A DNA stretch of 64,000 nt from Clostridiaceae bacterium. Lineage in GTDB: Bacteria; Bacillota; Clostridia; Clostridiales; Clostridiaceae. Position 1 is the first letter of the stretch. Every line of letters starts with the position of its first letter. The notes below the pieces were generated by a model, which worked only from the letters and a program-made list of their open reading frames with translations, made no database searches and had not been told where the DNA came from. The stretch covers positions 310,001 to 374,000 of the forward strand of contig CABIZX010000001.1 of the NCBI GenBank assembly GCA_902363375.1, written 5' to 3'. The position numbers and the translations under genes are program-made. Shown in pieces: positions 37,471 through 45,936 of this stretch.

Positions 37471-37546
37471 GGTCGCATAGCTCAGCTGGGAGAGCACCTG
37501 CCTTACAAGCAGGGGGTCACAGGTTCGATCCCTGTTGCGACCACCA
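37471..37546 (+). tRNA. tRNA-Val (anticodon TAC)
   Basis: 76-nt cloverleaf. Acceptor GGTCGCA pairs with TGCGACC, anticodon loop CTTACAA, T loop GGTTCGATCC, encoded CCA. Reads GTA, the specifier codon of the valS T-box. Confidence 0.98.
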
Positions 37547-37559
37547 CATAATCTTACAT

Positions 37560-37636
37560 GGCCCAGTGGCTCAGTTGGTTAGAGTGCCGGCCTGTCACGC
37601 CGGAGGTCGAGGGTTCGAGTCCCTTCTGGGTCGCCA
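37560..37636 (+). tRNA. tRNA-Asp (anticodon GTC)
   Basis: 77 nt. Acceptor GGCCCAG/CTGGGTC, anticodon loop CTGTCAC, encoded CCA after discriminator G. Confidence 0.98.
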
Positions 37637-37658
37637 TTAGATTATAAAATTTGTGTTT

Positions 37659-37734
<76 letters not shown>

Positions 37735-37741
37735 TTAATAA

Positions 37742-37816
37742 GCGGGAGTGGCTCAGTGGTAGAGCGTCACCTTGCCAAGGTGAACGTCGCGAGTTCGAAT
37801 CTCGTCTTCCGCTCCA
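37742..37816 (+). tRNA. tRNA-Gly (anticodon GCC)
   Basis: 75 nt. Acceptor GCGGGAG/CTTCCGC, anticodon loop TTGCCAA, discriminator T, encoded CCA. Confidence 0.97.
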
Positions 37817-37820
37817 ATAT

Positions 37821-37894
37821 GGCGCTATAGCCAAGTGGTAAGGCAGAGGCCTGCAAAGCCTTTATCCCCAGTTCAAATCTGGGTGGCGCCTCCA
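37821..37894 (+). tRNA. tRNA-Cys (anticodon GCA)
   Basis: 74 nt. Acceptor GGCGCTA/TGGCGCC, anticodon loop CTGCAAA, encoded CCA. Its last A starts the operon terminator stem. Confidence 0.97.
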
Positions 37895-37926
37895 AAAGCA
37901 AGTAATTTAATTACTTGCTTTTTTCT
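37894..37926 (+). terminator. Terminator of the tRNA operon
   Basis: AAAAGCAAGTAATT paired with AATTACTTGCTTTT with a minimal loop, then a T run; it begins right at the CCA of tRNA-Cys. Confidence 0.92.
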
Positions 37927-37975
37927 TTTTCTATAATTTATCAATAATTATTTATAATTTAATATTTATAGAAAT

Positions 37976-38027
37976 AGTGCATTGATTAAAGAAAGTTGAA
38001 TTTACAATCTTTCTTAATCAATGCACT
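37976..38027. repeat. Inverted repeat with GTGCATTGAT arms
   Basis: AGTGCATTGATTAAAGAAAG (37976-37995) pairs with 38009-38027 (19 bp, one bulged A), loop 13 nt. A diverged copy of the left arm recurs at 38869-38893, on the other side of the DUF6873 gene. Confidence 0.75.
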
Positions 38028-38075
38028 AACTTATTAGAGCTAATGATGAGATTTATTAATTATTAAATACATATT

Positions 38076-38783
38076 TTAAGAAATATCTAAAAAATAGATG
38101 CTTCCTCTATCAATCAAAGGAGAGTTGGATAAATAGATAGGTGATATGCCATGCTTATACAAAAAATCTTTTAGTTGATTTCTGTAAGGGTATAAATCTA
38201 GGTTTCCATAAAACACTATAGTTTTATGGTCTAACATACCACAGGTACCACCAATAAATCCATAATCTAACTGAGGTAAAAGTATGTCTCCAGGAGGAAG
38301 TAATAATACATCATATCCTAAATTATTTAATTCTTTATATATATGTATATCAGAAGTTATAAAGGCTTCATCAGATAATATTGCAGTTGAACATTTGGTA
38401 TATCCTTGTTTTACGTTTATTAATGTCTTATTACTAACTTTTTCTAATAAAGTTTTGTCTGTATGATTTATGTTATGCATGAAAAAGTTAGAAGTGTTTA
38501 CAGCATTAAGAATAATATCATTAGGATATTTACTAGTTAAAGATTCGTTGCTTCTTAACACGGTTAAGTTTAAAGCTTTTAGACTTGCTTCAAAGGAAGA
38601 AGAAGCATCTTTATGAATAATTACATTATTATTATCGATAAAGTGCATAAGAATATCAGGATGACCACATATAGCCGAATATAAAGAATTACAAGGCTCG
38701 CTAAGGATAACTTTGCAATTTAAATTTTCTAGAGATTGTATTTCTTCATGAGAAATTCTAAAGTCTACAAAGGCATATTTCAA
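38076..38783 (-). CDS. DUF6873 family (GME-fold) protein
   Basis: 235 aa. The start is taken as a TTG at 38783 with AGGTGG 8 nt upstream, giving MKYAFVDFRISHEE; an in-frame GTG at 38795 overlaps that site. It resembles a clostridial family annotated as DUF6873 with the guanidino-modifying-enzyme pentein fold. The C-terminal GFIGGTCGMLDHKTIVFYGN puts a cysteine where GME enzymes have their nucleophile, but the usual HCxT context is absent, so activity is uncertain. Also visible are VKQGYTKCSTAIL and ITSDIHIYKEL. Monocistronic and flanked by related repeats. Function unknown. Confidence 0.7.
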   Translation of the reverse strand: MKYAFVDFRISHEEIQSLENLNCKVILSEPCNSLYSAICGHPDILMHFIDNNNVIIHKDASSSFEASLKALNLTVLRSNESLTSKYPNDIILNAVNTSNFFMHNINHTDKTLLEKVSNKTLINVKQGYTKCSTAILSDEAFITSDIHIYKELNNLGYDVLLLPPGDILLPQLDYGFIGGTCGMLDHKTIVFYGNLDLYPYRNQLKDFLYKHGISPIYLSNSPLIDRGSIYFLDIS

Positions 38784-39108
38784 GACAATCACCACCTATT
38801 ATTAATTTATTTAGCTATTTTGTACTATAGATAGATAATTCTATGATATTAAGAATTAATACTTAAAAAGTGCATTGATAATAAAGGAAGTTAAAATTTT
38901 TTAGTTTTATATAGACTAATATATAACTTTTTAAATTTTATAGGTTTTAGATATTAACCTAATGTAGAAACAATATATCATATATATTATAAGTTTTGTA
39001 GAATAAATTGGATTTTTTTAATTGCATATAGTGATGATAAAAACACATAATATATATTAAAGTAAGACTATAGATTTGAAAAAACTTAACATGAAGTGAG
39101 GTGATTAA
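38784..39108. other. Divergent intergenic region DUF6873 / ytxC (325 bp)
   Basis: AT-rich region containing the single AGTGCATTGAT repeat copy at 38869-38893 and presumably two promoters. No gene, terminator or named RNA is visible. Confidence 0.5.
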
Positions 39109-40035
39109 ATGCTCCTATTGACTATTGTAAATAATAGCCACAGTGAATATGTATTAAATCAAGTTAAGAGTATAATTAATTATTTGAATAATAAAAAGAA
39201 AAATTTGAATTTAAGATATGATAATGATGAATTAAGCCAATGTATACATATATATTTGGATCGAGAGGATTCAACTGAACATGAGGCTTATAGGTTAATT
39301 AATTATTATATAGCTAATATTTTATATGGTGTAATTATTGAAGAATTTCTTGGTAAAAAGGTTAGTAAGCATTTGATTGAGACCTATAATTTTCTTAGCT
39401 ATAAGGATATAAGTGTTGTAAAGGATACTATATATAAGGTTTTAAAGGAAGAAGTTCCTATAGATGATACAGTTATTTATTTTATGAATAAAAAAAATAA
39501 TATTTTAAATAAAATTATAGGGTGTATAGAAGAAGTAAACGAAATAAATATTAGGGGATTTATAGACTTCAGAGCAAAAGAATTAATGCCAGGCATTTAT
39601 AAGATTGTAGAAAAAATAATAGAAAATTATATGATAGAAAAAGAATATAATGAGTTTATAAATCTATTAAAATATTTTGTTGAGATACAAGATAGCAAAA
39701 TTGAAAAGGTAGATTTATATATTGGGAAAAGTGGAGATTCATATAAATTGAGGGACGAATTTGGAAATGATATGATGGAGGCTCTCTTAAATGAACTTTA
39801 TGAGAATAAAAATGTATTAGAAGTTAGTCAAGATGATTTAGTTATAAGTGGGCTTATAACTATGTGTCCTAAAAAAATAGTAATACATTCTTCAGGAAGA
39901 TGCAAAAATAAAGAGTTGATCAATACTATAGAAAAGGTATTTGAAGATCGAGTTTATTATTGTGATGGGTGTAATGAATGTTTAATGTTTAAGGAAATTA
40001 TAGAAATACCTATTGACAATAATATAAAAGTATAG
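39109..40035 (+). CDS. ytxC: Putative sporulation protein YtxC
   Basis: 308 aa, matching the YtxC family in length, opening (MLLLTIVNNSHSEYVLNQVKSIINYL) and the middle EYNEFINLLKYFVEIQDSKIEKVDLYI segment. It is predicted soluble and mostly helical. The family is tied to sporulation in Bacillus by its annotation; its biochemical role is unknown. In clostridia it commonly sits just before infC, as here. The C-terminal CNECLMF cysteines are notable. Its last 20 nt contain the infC promoter. Confidence 0.85.
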   Translation: MLLLTIVNNSHSEYVLNQVKSIINYLNNKKKNLNLRYDNDELSQCIHIYLDREDSTEHEAYRLINYYIANILYGVIIEEFLGKKVSKHLIETYNFLSYKDISVVKDTIYKVLKEEVPIDDTVIYFMNKKNNILNKIIGCIEEVNEINIRGFIDFRAKELMPGIYKIVEKIIENYMIEKEYNEFINLLKYFVEIQDSKIEKVDLYIGKSGDSYKLRDEFGNDMMEALLNELYENKNVLEVSQDDLVISGLITMCPKKIVIHSSGRCKNKELINTIEKVFEDRVYYCDGCNECLMFKEIIEIPIDNNIKV

Positions 40036-40041
40036 TAGAAT
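40013..40041 (+). promoter_or_regulatory. Sigma-A promoter of infC-rpmI-rplT
   Basis: TTGACA (40013-40018), 17-bp spacer, TAGAAT (40036-40041). It overlaps the ytxC stop codon; the start is expected near 40048. Confidence 0.75.
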
Positions 40042-40081
40042 TAACTCTGTTAGTAGAAAAGTGAATAATTTATTAACAAGT

Positions 40082-40178
40082 AGAAACTGCCGTTTCTCAC
40101 CTTACAGTAATGCTAGTAAGGTAATATTTAAAGATTACAATAAGTGTAATATAAGGACGGCGTTTGCTGTCCTTTTTA
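40082..40178 (+). ncRNA. Ribosomal protein L20-type leader of infC operon
   Basis: Structured leader before infC: hairpins 40082-40097 (AGAAAC/GTTTCT), 40099-40122 (ACCTTAC/GTAAGGT) and 40134-40150 (ATTACA/TGTAAT), then a terminator AGGACGGC/GCTGTCCT (40154-40173) with T5. GCCGT in the first loop could pair with ACGGC of the terminator stem as an alternative fold. Position and terminator match the L20 leader known in Firmicutes, where L20 represses the operon by attenuation. Confidence 0.75.
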
Positions 40179-40234
40179 TTTTATATAAGATTAATATATA
40201 AAAATATATGGTATAAAACCCGGAGGTGAATATT

Positions 40235-40753
40235 ATCAGTAAAAATAAAGATTTCATGATGAATGAAGAGATAAGAGATAAAGAAGTGAGAGTTATTGAC
40301 TCCAATGGAGAAGCGTTAGGAATAATTCCGACTAAAGAGGCATTAGAACTTGCTCAACAAAAGGAATTAGATTTAGTTGTAGTATCTCCCAATGCAAAAC
40401 CTATAGTATGTAGAATAATGGATTTTGGTAAATTCATTTATGAACAACAAAAGAAAGAAAAAGAATCTAAAAAGAAACAAAAAATTACTAATATTAAAGA
40501 AATTAGATTAAGCGCTACTATAGAAGAGCACGATATTGAGATAAAGGCTAATAACGCTAGAAAGTTTTTATTAGATGAAGACAAAGTTAAAGTTACTGTG
40601 AGATTTAGAGGAAGAGAAATTGAAAACTCACAGGTTGGACACAAGATATTAAACCTTTTTGTAGAAAAATTAGGCGATGTATATGTTATAGAAAAGAAAG
40701 CTAAACAAGAAGGAAGAAATATGATAATGATATTAGCTCCTAAAAGAGCATAA
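40235..40753 (+). CDS. infC: Translation initiation factor IF-3
   Basis: 172 aa. IF-3 keeps 30S subunits free and proofreads start codons. N-domain [33 protein letters not shown], linker [14 protein letters not shown]-domain [29 protein letters not shown] at 40222-40226 is followed by no ATG, GTG or TTG at proper spacing: the GTG at 40226 overlaps it. The codons in the right window are ATT (40232) and ATC (40235). Alignment with B. subtilis IF-3 favours ATC (M-S-K) or ATT (M-I-S-K). Rare starts are a known autoregulatory device of infC. Confidence 0.95.
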   Translation: MSKNKDFMMNEEIRDKEVRVIDSNGEALGIIPTKEALELAQQKELDLVVVSPNAKPIVCRIMDFGKFIYEQQKKEKESKKKQKITNIKEIRLSATIEEHDIEIKANNARKFLLDEDKVKVTVRFRGREIENSQVGHKILNLFVEKLGDVYVIEKKAKQEGRNMIMILAPKRA

Positions 40754-40772
40754 CCGAGAGGAGGACTTTATA

Positions 40773-40970
40773 ATGCCAAAAATGAAAACACATAGAGGTG
40801 CAGCAAAAAGATTTAAAAAGACAGGAACAGGTAAGTTAAAAAGATCTAAAGCTTTTAGACGCCATATATTAACTAAGAAGAGCAGAAAAACTAAGAGAAA
40901 TCTTAGAAAAATAGGATATGTTTCAAGTGCTCAAGAAAAAGTAATGAAAAAATTACTACCATACTTATAG
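40773..40970 (+). CDS. rpmI: 50S ribosomal protein L35
   Basis: 65 aa, very basic. The opening [20 protein letters not shown] and the [13 protein letters not shown] segment ([15 protein letters not shown]) are diagnostic. AGAGGAGG site. Second gene of infC-rpmI-rplT, 19 nt after infC; it shares the leader control. Confidence 0.98.
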   Translation: MPKMKTHRGAAKRFKKTGTGKLKRSKAFRRHILTKKSRKTKRNLRKIGYVSSAQEKVMKKLLPYL

Positions 40971-40997
40971 TAGAAAGTTGTCTAGGAGGTAAATATA

Positions 40998-41351
40998 ATG
41001 GCAAGAGTAAAAAGAGCGATGAATAGTCGTAAAAAACATAAAAAAGTATTAAAACTTGCAAAAGGATACTATGGTGGAAAAAGCAAGTTATTTAAAACAG
41101 CTAACGAATCAGTAATCAGAGCATTAAGAAATGCTTATGTTGGAAGAAAATTAAAGAAGAGAGACTTTAGAAAACTATGGATAGCTAGAATAAATGCAGC
41201 AGCTAGAATGAATGATCTTTCTTATTCAAAATTCATGAATGGAATGAAACTTGCTGGAGTTGAAATAAATAGAAAAATGCTTTCTGAAATAGCAATTAAC
41301 GATCCAAAAGCATTTGCTGAATTAGTAGAAGTTGCTAAGAAGCACCTATAG
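40998..41351 (+). CDS. rplT: 50S ribosomal protein L20
   Basis: 117 aa. [19 protein letters not shown], then [20 protein letters not shown] and the C-terminal [20 protein letters not shown] are typical of L20, whose C-domain binds 23S rRNA and, in Firmicutes, the operon leader. CTAGGAGG site 8 nt before the ATG. Last gene of the operon. Confidence 0.98.
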   Translation: MARVKRAMNSRKKHKKVLKLAKGYYGGKSKLFKTANESVIRALRNAYVGRKLKKRDFRKLWIARINAAARMNDLSYSKFMNGMKLAGVEINRKMLSEIAINDPKAFAELVEVAKKHL

Positions 41352-41378
41352 GATTAATCTAATATAGAATAATAAAGC

Positions 41379-41409
41379 CAGAGTATGACAGTGTCATGTC
41401 TCTGGATTT
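41379..41409 (+). terminator. Terminator of infC-rpmI-rplT
   Basis: Imperfect stem CCAGAGTATGAC paired with GTCATGTCTCTGG, then a short T run. Confidence 0.65.
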
Positions 41410-41478
41410 TATTAAATTTAGTTTTAATATACATAGATATTTGTTATATGTTGTGAAATAATAAATATCATAAGAGAG

Positions 41479-41536
41479 AAGATATATATAGTATAGAAAT
41501 GTAGCCATGGCTACATTTTTATACTATATATATTTT
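41479..41536. repeat. 58-bp near-perfect palindrome upstream of ktrB
   Basis: Positions 41479-41507 pair with 41508-41536 around a central CCATGG. Only two pairs are wobble-type (41481:41534 and 41496:41519). There is a short T run inside the right arm. It may be a terminator-like hairpin in RNA or a DNA cruciform or operator. Confidence 0.8.
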
Positions 41537-41607
41537 AATCGATAAATGGTAAATCTATATATATAATTATAGTAAAATTTTTTCATAAGAAATATGAGGT
41601 GTTATCT

Positions 41608-42975
41608 ATGCAATTGATATTAAGGGATAGGTTAAGAAAAAAAAACTTTACCCCAGTTCAAATAATAGCTATGGGATTTGCAACTTTAATATTTTTAGGA
41701 GCCATATTATTAAGTTTACCAATTGCCACTATAGAGGGGGTAAAAACTCCATTTATTGATTGTCTTTTCACATCAACTTCAGCAGTTTGTGTAACAGGCC
41801 TAGTTACTGTGGACACTGGAACTTATTGGAGTTATTTTGGAAAAACTATAATAATTATTTTGATACAAATAGGTGGATTAGGGTTTATGGCTTTTGCCAC
41901 ACTTTTATCATTAATTATCGGAAAGAAAATAACTTTGAAGGAAAGACTAATAATAAGAGAGTCGTTGAATTCAACATCGCTACAAGGAATAGTAAAATTA
42001 GCAAGATACATATTAATGTTTACTTTTTCAATAGAGATTTTAGGTGCTACACTACTATCTTTTGAATTCATACCTAAGTTTGGATTATTTAAAGGAATAT
42101 ACTATAGTATATTCCATGCTATTTCAGCATTCTGTAATGCAGGATTCGATTTAATGGGTGGATATAGTAGTTTAACGTCATATAGTGATAATGCTTTGGT
42201 GATACTTACTTTATCATCACTTATAATAATTGGTGGATTGGGTTTTTATACATGGAATGATATTTTTAATTATAGATATACTAAGAGATTAACTTTACAA
42301 ACTAAGCTAGTAATAGCTATGAGTATTGGATTGGTTCTATTTGGATTTATAATGTTTCTTATATTTGAAATTTCCAATCCAGAAACATTAAAACCTATGG
42401 GTATAAAAGGTAAGTTATTATCTGCATTCTTTGCTTCAGTTTCGCCGAGAACAGCGGGATTTAACTCTATAGATTTGACAGGTATGACAATAGCATCTAC
42501 ATTTTTGACAATACTATTAATGTTTGTAGGAGGTTCTCCAGGGTCAACAGCAGGAGGAATAAAAACTTCAACAGCAGGTGTGCTTTTTATGACTATTTTA
42601 TCTGTTATAAATGGAAGAGAAGATACAGAGTTATTTCAAAGAAAAATAAATAAAGAAACGGTTTATAAAGCTTTAGCAGTAGTAGTTATAGCTTTAGCTC
42701 TAATTTTTACTACAACAATACTTCTATCTATTACGGAAAGAGCTTCAGGAGCTCCTTTTGAACACTATTTATTTGAGGCCACATCAGCCTTTGGAACTGT
42801 CGGGGTAACCTTAGGATTAACTCAAAAGCTTACGGCCATAGGAAAAATTATAGTTGCACTGACTATGTATGCTGGTAGAGTTGGACCACTTACATTAGTT
42901 GTAGCAATTTCTATAAGAAAAAGTAAAACTGGAAAGGCTATTAAATATCCAGAAGATAAAATCTTAGTTGGATAA
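41608..42975 (+). CDS. ktrB: Potassium uptake protein KtrB (TrkH family)
   Basis: 455 aa membrane subunit of a sodium-dependent potassium transporter. The ATG at 41608 follows GAGGTG; the in-frame GTG at 41599 overlaps that site. Four pore loops of the TrkH/KtrB type are visible: TSTSAVCVTGLVTVDT, HAISAFCNAGFDLMG, ASVSPRTAGFNSIDL and ATSAFGTVGVTLGLT, each with the filter glycine. Eight or more hydrophobic helices. It is 12 nt from ktrA, its gating subunit. Confidence 0.95.
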   Translation: MQLILRDRLRKKNFTPVQIIAMGFATLIFLGAILLSLPIATIEGVKTPFIDCLFTSTSAVCVTGLVTVDTGTYWSYFGKTIIIILIQIGGLGFMAFATLLSLIIGKKITLKERLIIRESLNSTSLQGIVKLARYILMFTFSIEILGATLLSFEFIPKFGLFKGIYYSIFHAISAFCNAGFDLMGGYSSLTSYSDNALVILTLSSLIIIGGLGFYTWNDIFNYRYTKRLTLQTKLVIAMSIGLVLFGFIMFLIFEISNPETLKPMGIKGKLLSAFFASVSPRTAGFNSIDLTGMTIASTFLTILLMFVGGSPGSTAGGIKTSTAGVLFMTILSVINGREDTELFQRKINKETVYKALAVVVIALALIFTTTILLSITERASGAPFEHYLFEATSAFGTVGVTLGLTQKLTAIGKIIVALTMYAGRVGPLTLVVAISIRKSKTGKAIKYPEDKILVG

Positions 42976-42987
42976 AGGGGGATATAT

Positions 42988-43647
42988 ATGAGTAAAAAAC
43001 AATTTATAGTTATTGGTTTAGGTAGATTTGGAACTTCAGTGGCGGAAACTTTATATGCACTTGGAAATGATGTTTTAGCTGTAGATATAGATGAGGAAGC
43101 AGTTCAAAACATTGCAGAAAAGGTTACTCATGCGGTTCAGGTTGATGCAAATGATGAAAATAGCTTAAGAGCGCTGGGCATTAGCAATTTTGATGTGGCT
43201 ATAATTAGTATAGGATCTGATATTCAAGCCAACATTCTATCTACTCTTTTAGTTAAAGAGATGAATGTAAAGCATATTATAACCAAGGCTAATAATGCTT
43301 TACATGCAAAAGTTTTATATAAAATAGGGGCTAATAGAGTTATATTCCCTGAACGTGATATGGGAATTAGAGTGGCACATAACCTATGTTCTTCTAGTAT
43401 ATTAGATTATATAGAACTATCACCAGACTTTAGTATTGCAGAGGTTGTTACACCAAAAGAATGGGAAGGATATTCTCTAAAAGATTTAAATTTAAGAGTA
43501 AGGTATGGTATCAATGTAGTGGCAATTAAAAGAGATGATGACATAGAAGTATCCCCAGCTGCAGAAGAGGTAATACAAGAAAGCGATATAATAGTGGCTA
43601 TAGGGGGAACTGCTGAGCTAAACCGTATTGAAAGTTTAGTTAGATAA
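42988..43647 (+). CDS. ktrA: Potassium uptake regulatory subunit KtrA (TrkA family)
   Basis: 219 aa cytoplasmic gating ring subunit. The RCK_N Rossmann motif GLGRFGTSVAETL (9-21) with acidic AVDIDEEAV binds nucleotide; the RCK_C domain (about 135-219: SPDFSIAEVVTPKEWEGYSLKDLNLR...) in relatives binds c-di-AMP. Length matches B. subtilis KtrA. AAAGGGGG site. Cotranscribed with ktrB. Confidence 0.95.
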   Translation: MSKKQFIVIGLGRFGTSVAETLYALGNDVLAVDIDEEAVQNIAEKVTHAVQVDANDENSLRALGISNFDVAIISIGSDIQANILSTLLVKEMNVKHIITKANNALHAKVLYKIGANRVIFPERDMGIRVAHNLCSSSILDYIELSPDFSIAEVVTPKEWEGYSLKDLNLRVRYGINVVAIKRDDDIEVSPAAEEVIQESDIIVAIGGTAELNRIESLVR

Positions 43648-43661
43648 GGAGATATTTATAA

Positions 43662-44456
43662 GTGCAGGTTATAAAAAGTAAAGATAACAATACTCTAAAA
43701 GAAATTAAAAAATTAAAAGAAAAAAAATATAGGGTAGAAAATAAGAAGTTTATCATAGAGGGATTTAGGTTCCTGGAAGAAGGGTTAAAGTCAGATTTTA
43801 TTATAGATAAACTCTTTATTAAGGAAAGTTCTTTAGAAAAATTTAAAGAAAAATTTTATCAGTATAAAGATACCTTTGATGAAAAGTTATTTATAGTAAG
43901 CGATAATTTATTTAAAAGCATTTCGGGTACAGAAAATTCTCAAGGTGTTTTAGCTGTAATTAATATGAAAGAAGAAATATGTACCATAAAAGAAGGGTTA
44001 TATATTTTAGTTGATAAGGTGCAAGATCCAGGTAATCTAGGAACTATTATAAGAACAGCTCATAGCGCTGGATGTAATGGAATTATTTTAAGTAAAGATA
44101 CAGTAGATTTATACAATGAAAAAACTCTGAGATCTACTATGGGATCTATATTTAATATTCCTATAATCCATGATGAAAATTTGGTTTTCACCAAAGAATT
44201 AATTAAAAAAGGATATAACTTAGTATGCAGTTCTTTACAAACAGATAAAAACTTTTATGAGATTAATCTAGTTGATAATGCAATAATAGCAGTAGGAAAT
44301 GAAGGTAATGGTATTAGTGATGAAGTCATGAATTTAGCCACATCTAAGGTGAAGATTCCAATGCTCGGAAATACAGAGTCATTGAATGTTGCTATCGCCG
44401 CATCTATAATGATATATGAAGGTGTTAGACAAAAATTATTAAATAAAAAATATTAA
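43662..44456 (+). CDS. TrmH/SpoU-family rRNA 2'-O-methyltransferase
   Basis: 264 aa SPOUT-class enzyme using SAM. A GTG start has GGAG 10 nt upstream. The N-terminal substrate-binding domain (NNTLKEIKKLKEKKYRVENKKFIIEGFRFLEE) precedes the knotted domain with LVDKVQDPGNLGTIIRTAHSAG, IAVGNEGNGIS and the motif 3 LNVAIAASIMIYE. It resembles B. subtilis YsgA, which also lies next to pheS. The target is probably a 23S rRNA ribose; the exact nucleotide is unknown. Confidence 0.93.
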   Translation: MQVIKSKDNNTLKEIKKLKEKKYRVENKKFIIEGFRFLEEGLKSDFIIDKLFIKESSLEKFKEKFYQYKDTFDEKLFIVSDNLFKSISGTENSQGVLAVINMKEEICTIKEGLYILVDKVQDPGNLGTIIRTAHSAGCNGIILSKDTVDLYNEKTLRSTMGSIFNIPIIHDENLVFTKELIKKGYNLVCSSLQTDKNFYEINLVDNAIIAVGNEGNGISDEVMNLATSKVKIPMLGNTESLNVAIAASIMIYEGVRQKLLNKKY

Positions 44457-44459
44457 CAC

Positions 44460-44488
44460 TTGAAATTCTTAAATATTATATGTATAAT
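44460..44488 (+). promoter_or_regulatory. Sigma-A promoter of pheST
   Basis: TTGAAA (44460-44465), 17 bp, TATAAT (44483-44488), starting 3 nt after the methyltransferase stop codon. A palindrome TCCTAA-CACG-TTAGGA (44491-44506) covers the expected transcription start. Confidence 0.75.
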
Positions 44489-44576
44489 GTTCCTAACACG
44501 TTAGGATTTATAGAACCTTGTAAAATCAAAATAATAGAACTAACAAGTTAGAAAATTAAAATAAAATATTTATACA

Positions 44577-44798
44577 ATGACGAAGAGAGTAGATATATAT
44601 TTTTATATAAGGGAGGAAGAGCCACAGACTGAAAGCTTTTCTTATAGAGTTATATCGAAGTTCACTTCTGAGTACTAATTATGAAATAATAGTAGTAATT
44701 AGCGGCTATAGTCGATAAATTTACTAAGAGGAGTTTGAATAGAACTCAATTAGGGTGGTACCGCGGATTCTCCGTCCCTTTTTAGGGACGGTTTTTTT
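44577..44798 (+). ncRNA. T-box leader of pheST (Phe specifier TTC)
   Basis: Stem I starts at GACGAAGAGAGTA. The apical GACTGAAAGC lies at 44628-44637. The specifier region GAAG-TTC-ACTTC gives the Phe codon TTC at 44661-44663, parallel to GTA in the valS leader. Antiterminator motif AGGGTGGTACCGCGG with TGGT at 44756-44759, then terminator CCGTCCCT/AGGGACGG (44772-44791) and T7. Confidence 0.95.
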
Positions 44799-44898
44799 AT
44801 GTCTATAAATGAAATTATGAAGTTGTAATCTACTATGAAATAAGGATATAATCCATGATTTTAGATGAAACAATGAATTTTAGAAAGGAGCTTAAAAT

Positions 44899-45918
44899 AT
44901 GAAAGAACAATTAGAGCAAATTAAAAAAATTGCCTTAGAACAACTAAATCAAGTAACAGATAAAGCTGAACTTGAAAATATTAGAGTAAAGTATCTAGGT
45001 AAAAAAGGAGAACTTACTGCAATATTAAGAGGAATGGGTAAGTTATCAGCAGAAGAAAGACCTGTTGTAGGTAAAATTGCAAATGAAGTGAGAGCAGAAA
45101 TAGAAAATGCCATTGATACAAAGAGTGAAACTATTAGAATGGCTGAAAAAGAAGCAAAATTAAATAGTGAGGTAATAGATATATCTATGCCAGGAAAGAA
45201 ACAAACTGTGGGTAAAAAGCATCCACTAAGTTTAACTCTTGATCAAGTAAATGATATATTCTTATCTATGGGTTTTTCCATAGAGGAAGGACCAGAGGTA
45301 GAGTATGACCATTATAATTTTGAGGCCTTAAATATACCTAAAGACCATCCTGCAAGAGGAGAGCAAGATACTTTCTATATAAATGATAATATAGTATTAA
45401 GAACTCAAACATCTCCTATTCAGATAAGAACTATGGAGAATCAAAAGCCGCCAATAAAGATGATTGCACCAGGAAAGGTATACCGTTCAGATGCAGTAGA
45501 TGCAACTCACTCACCAATATTTTATCAAATAGAGGGATTAGTAGTAGCAGAAAACATTACCTTTGGTGATTTAAAAGGAACTTTAGAAATGTTTATCCAA
45601 AAGATGTTTGGAGATGATATGAAGGTTAAATTTAGACCACACCATTTTCCATTTACAGAGCCATCAGCAGAGATGGATGCAACTTGCTTCGTATGTGGAG
45701 GTAAGGGGTGTAAAGTATGTAAAGGTAGTGGCTGGATAGAAATTGTAGGATGTGGTATGGTACATCCACAAGTTCTTAGAAATTGTGGAATTGATCCAGA
45801 AAAATATAGTGGTTTTGCTTTTGGATTTGGATTAGATAGAATAGTAATGTTAAAATACGGTATTGAAGATATCAGATTATTATATGAAAGTGATATGAGA
45901 TTTTTAAATCAGTTTTAG
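44899..45918 (+). CDS. pheS: Phenylalanyl-tRNA synthetase alpha subunit
   Basis: 339 aa class II catalytic subunit. N-terminal coiled coil (about 1-85), then [18 protein letters not shown], motif 2 around [23 protein letters not shown], and motif 3 [18 protein letters not shown] near 310-327. [18 protein letters not shown] cysteine cluster, common in Firmicute PheS, is present. AAAGGAG site. Expression depends on the T-box; 18 nt to pheT. Confidence 0.98.
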   Translation: MKEQLEQIKKIALEQLNQVTDKAELENIRVKYLGKKGELTAILRGMGKLSAEERPVVGKIANEVRAEIENAIDTKSETIRMAEKEAKLNSEVIDISMPGKKQTVGKKHPLSLTLDQVNDIFLSMGFSIEEGPEVEYDHYNFEALNIPKDHPARGEQDTFYINDNIVLRTQTSPIQIRTMENQKPPIKMIAPGKVYRSDAVDATHSPIFYQIEGLVVAENITFGDLKGTLEMFIQKMFGDDMKVKFRPHHFPFTEPSAEMDATCFVCGGKGCKVCKGSGWIEIVGCGMVHPQVLRNCGIDPEKYSGFAFGFGLDRIVMLKYGIEDIRLLYESDMRFLNQF

Positions 45919-45936
45919 AAGATAAGGAGGAAGATT

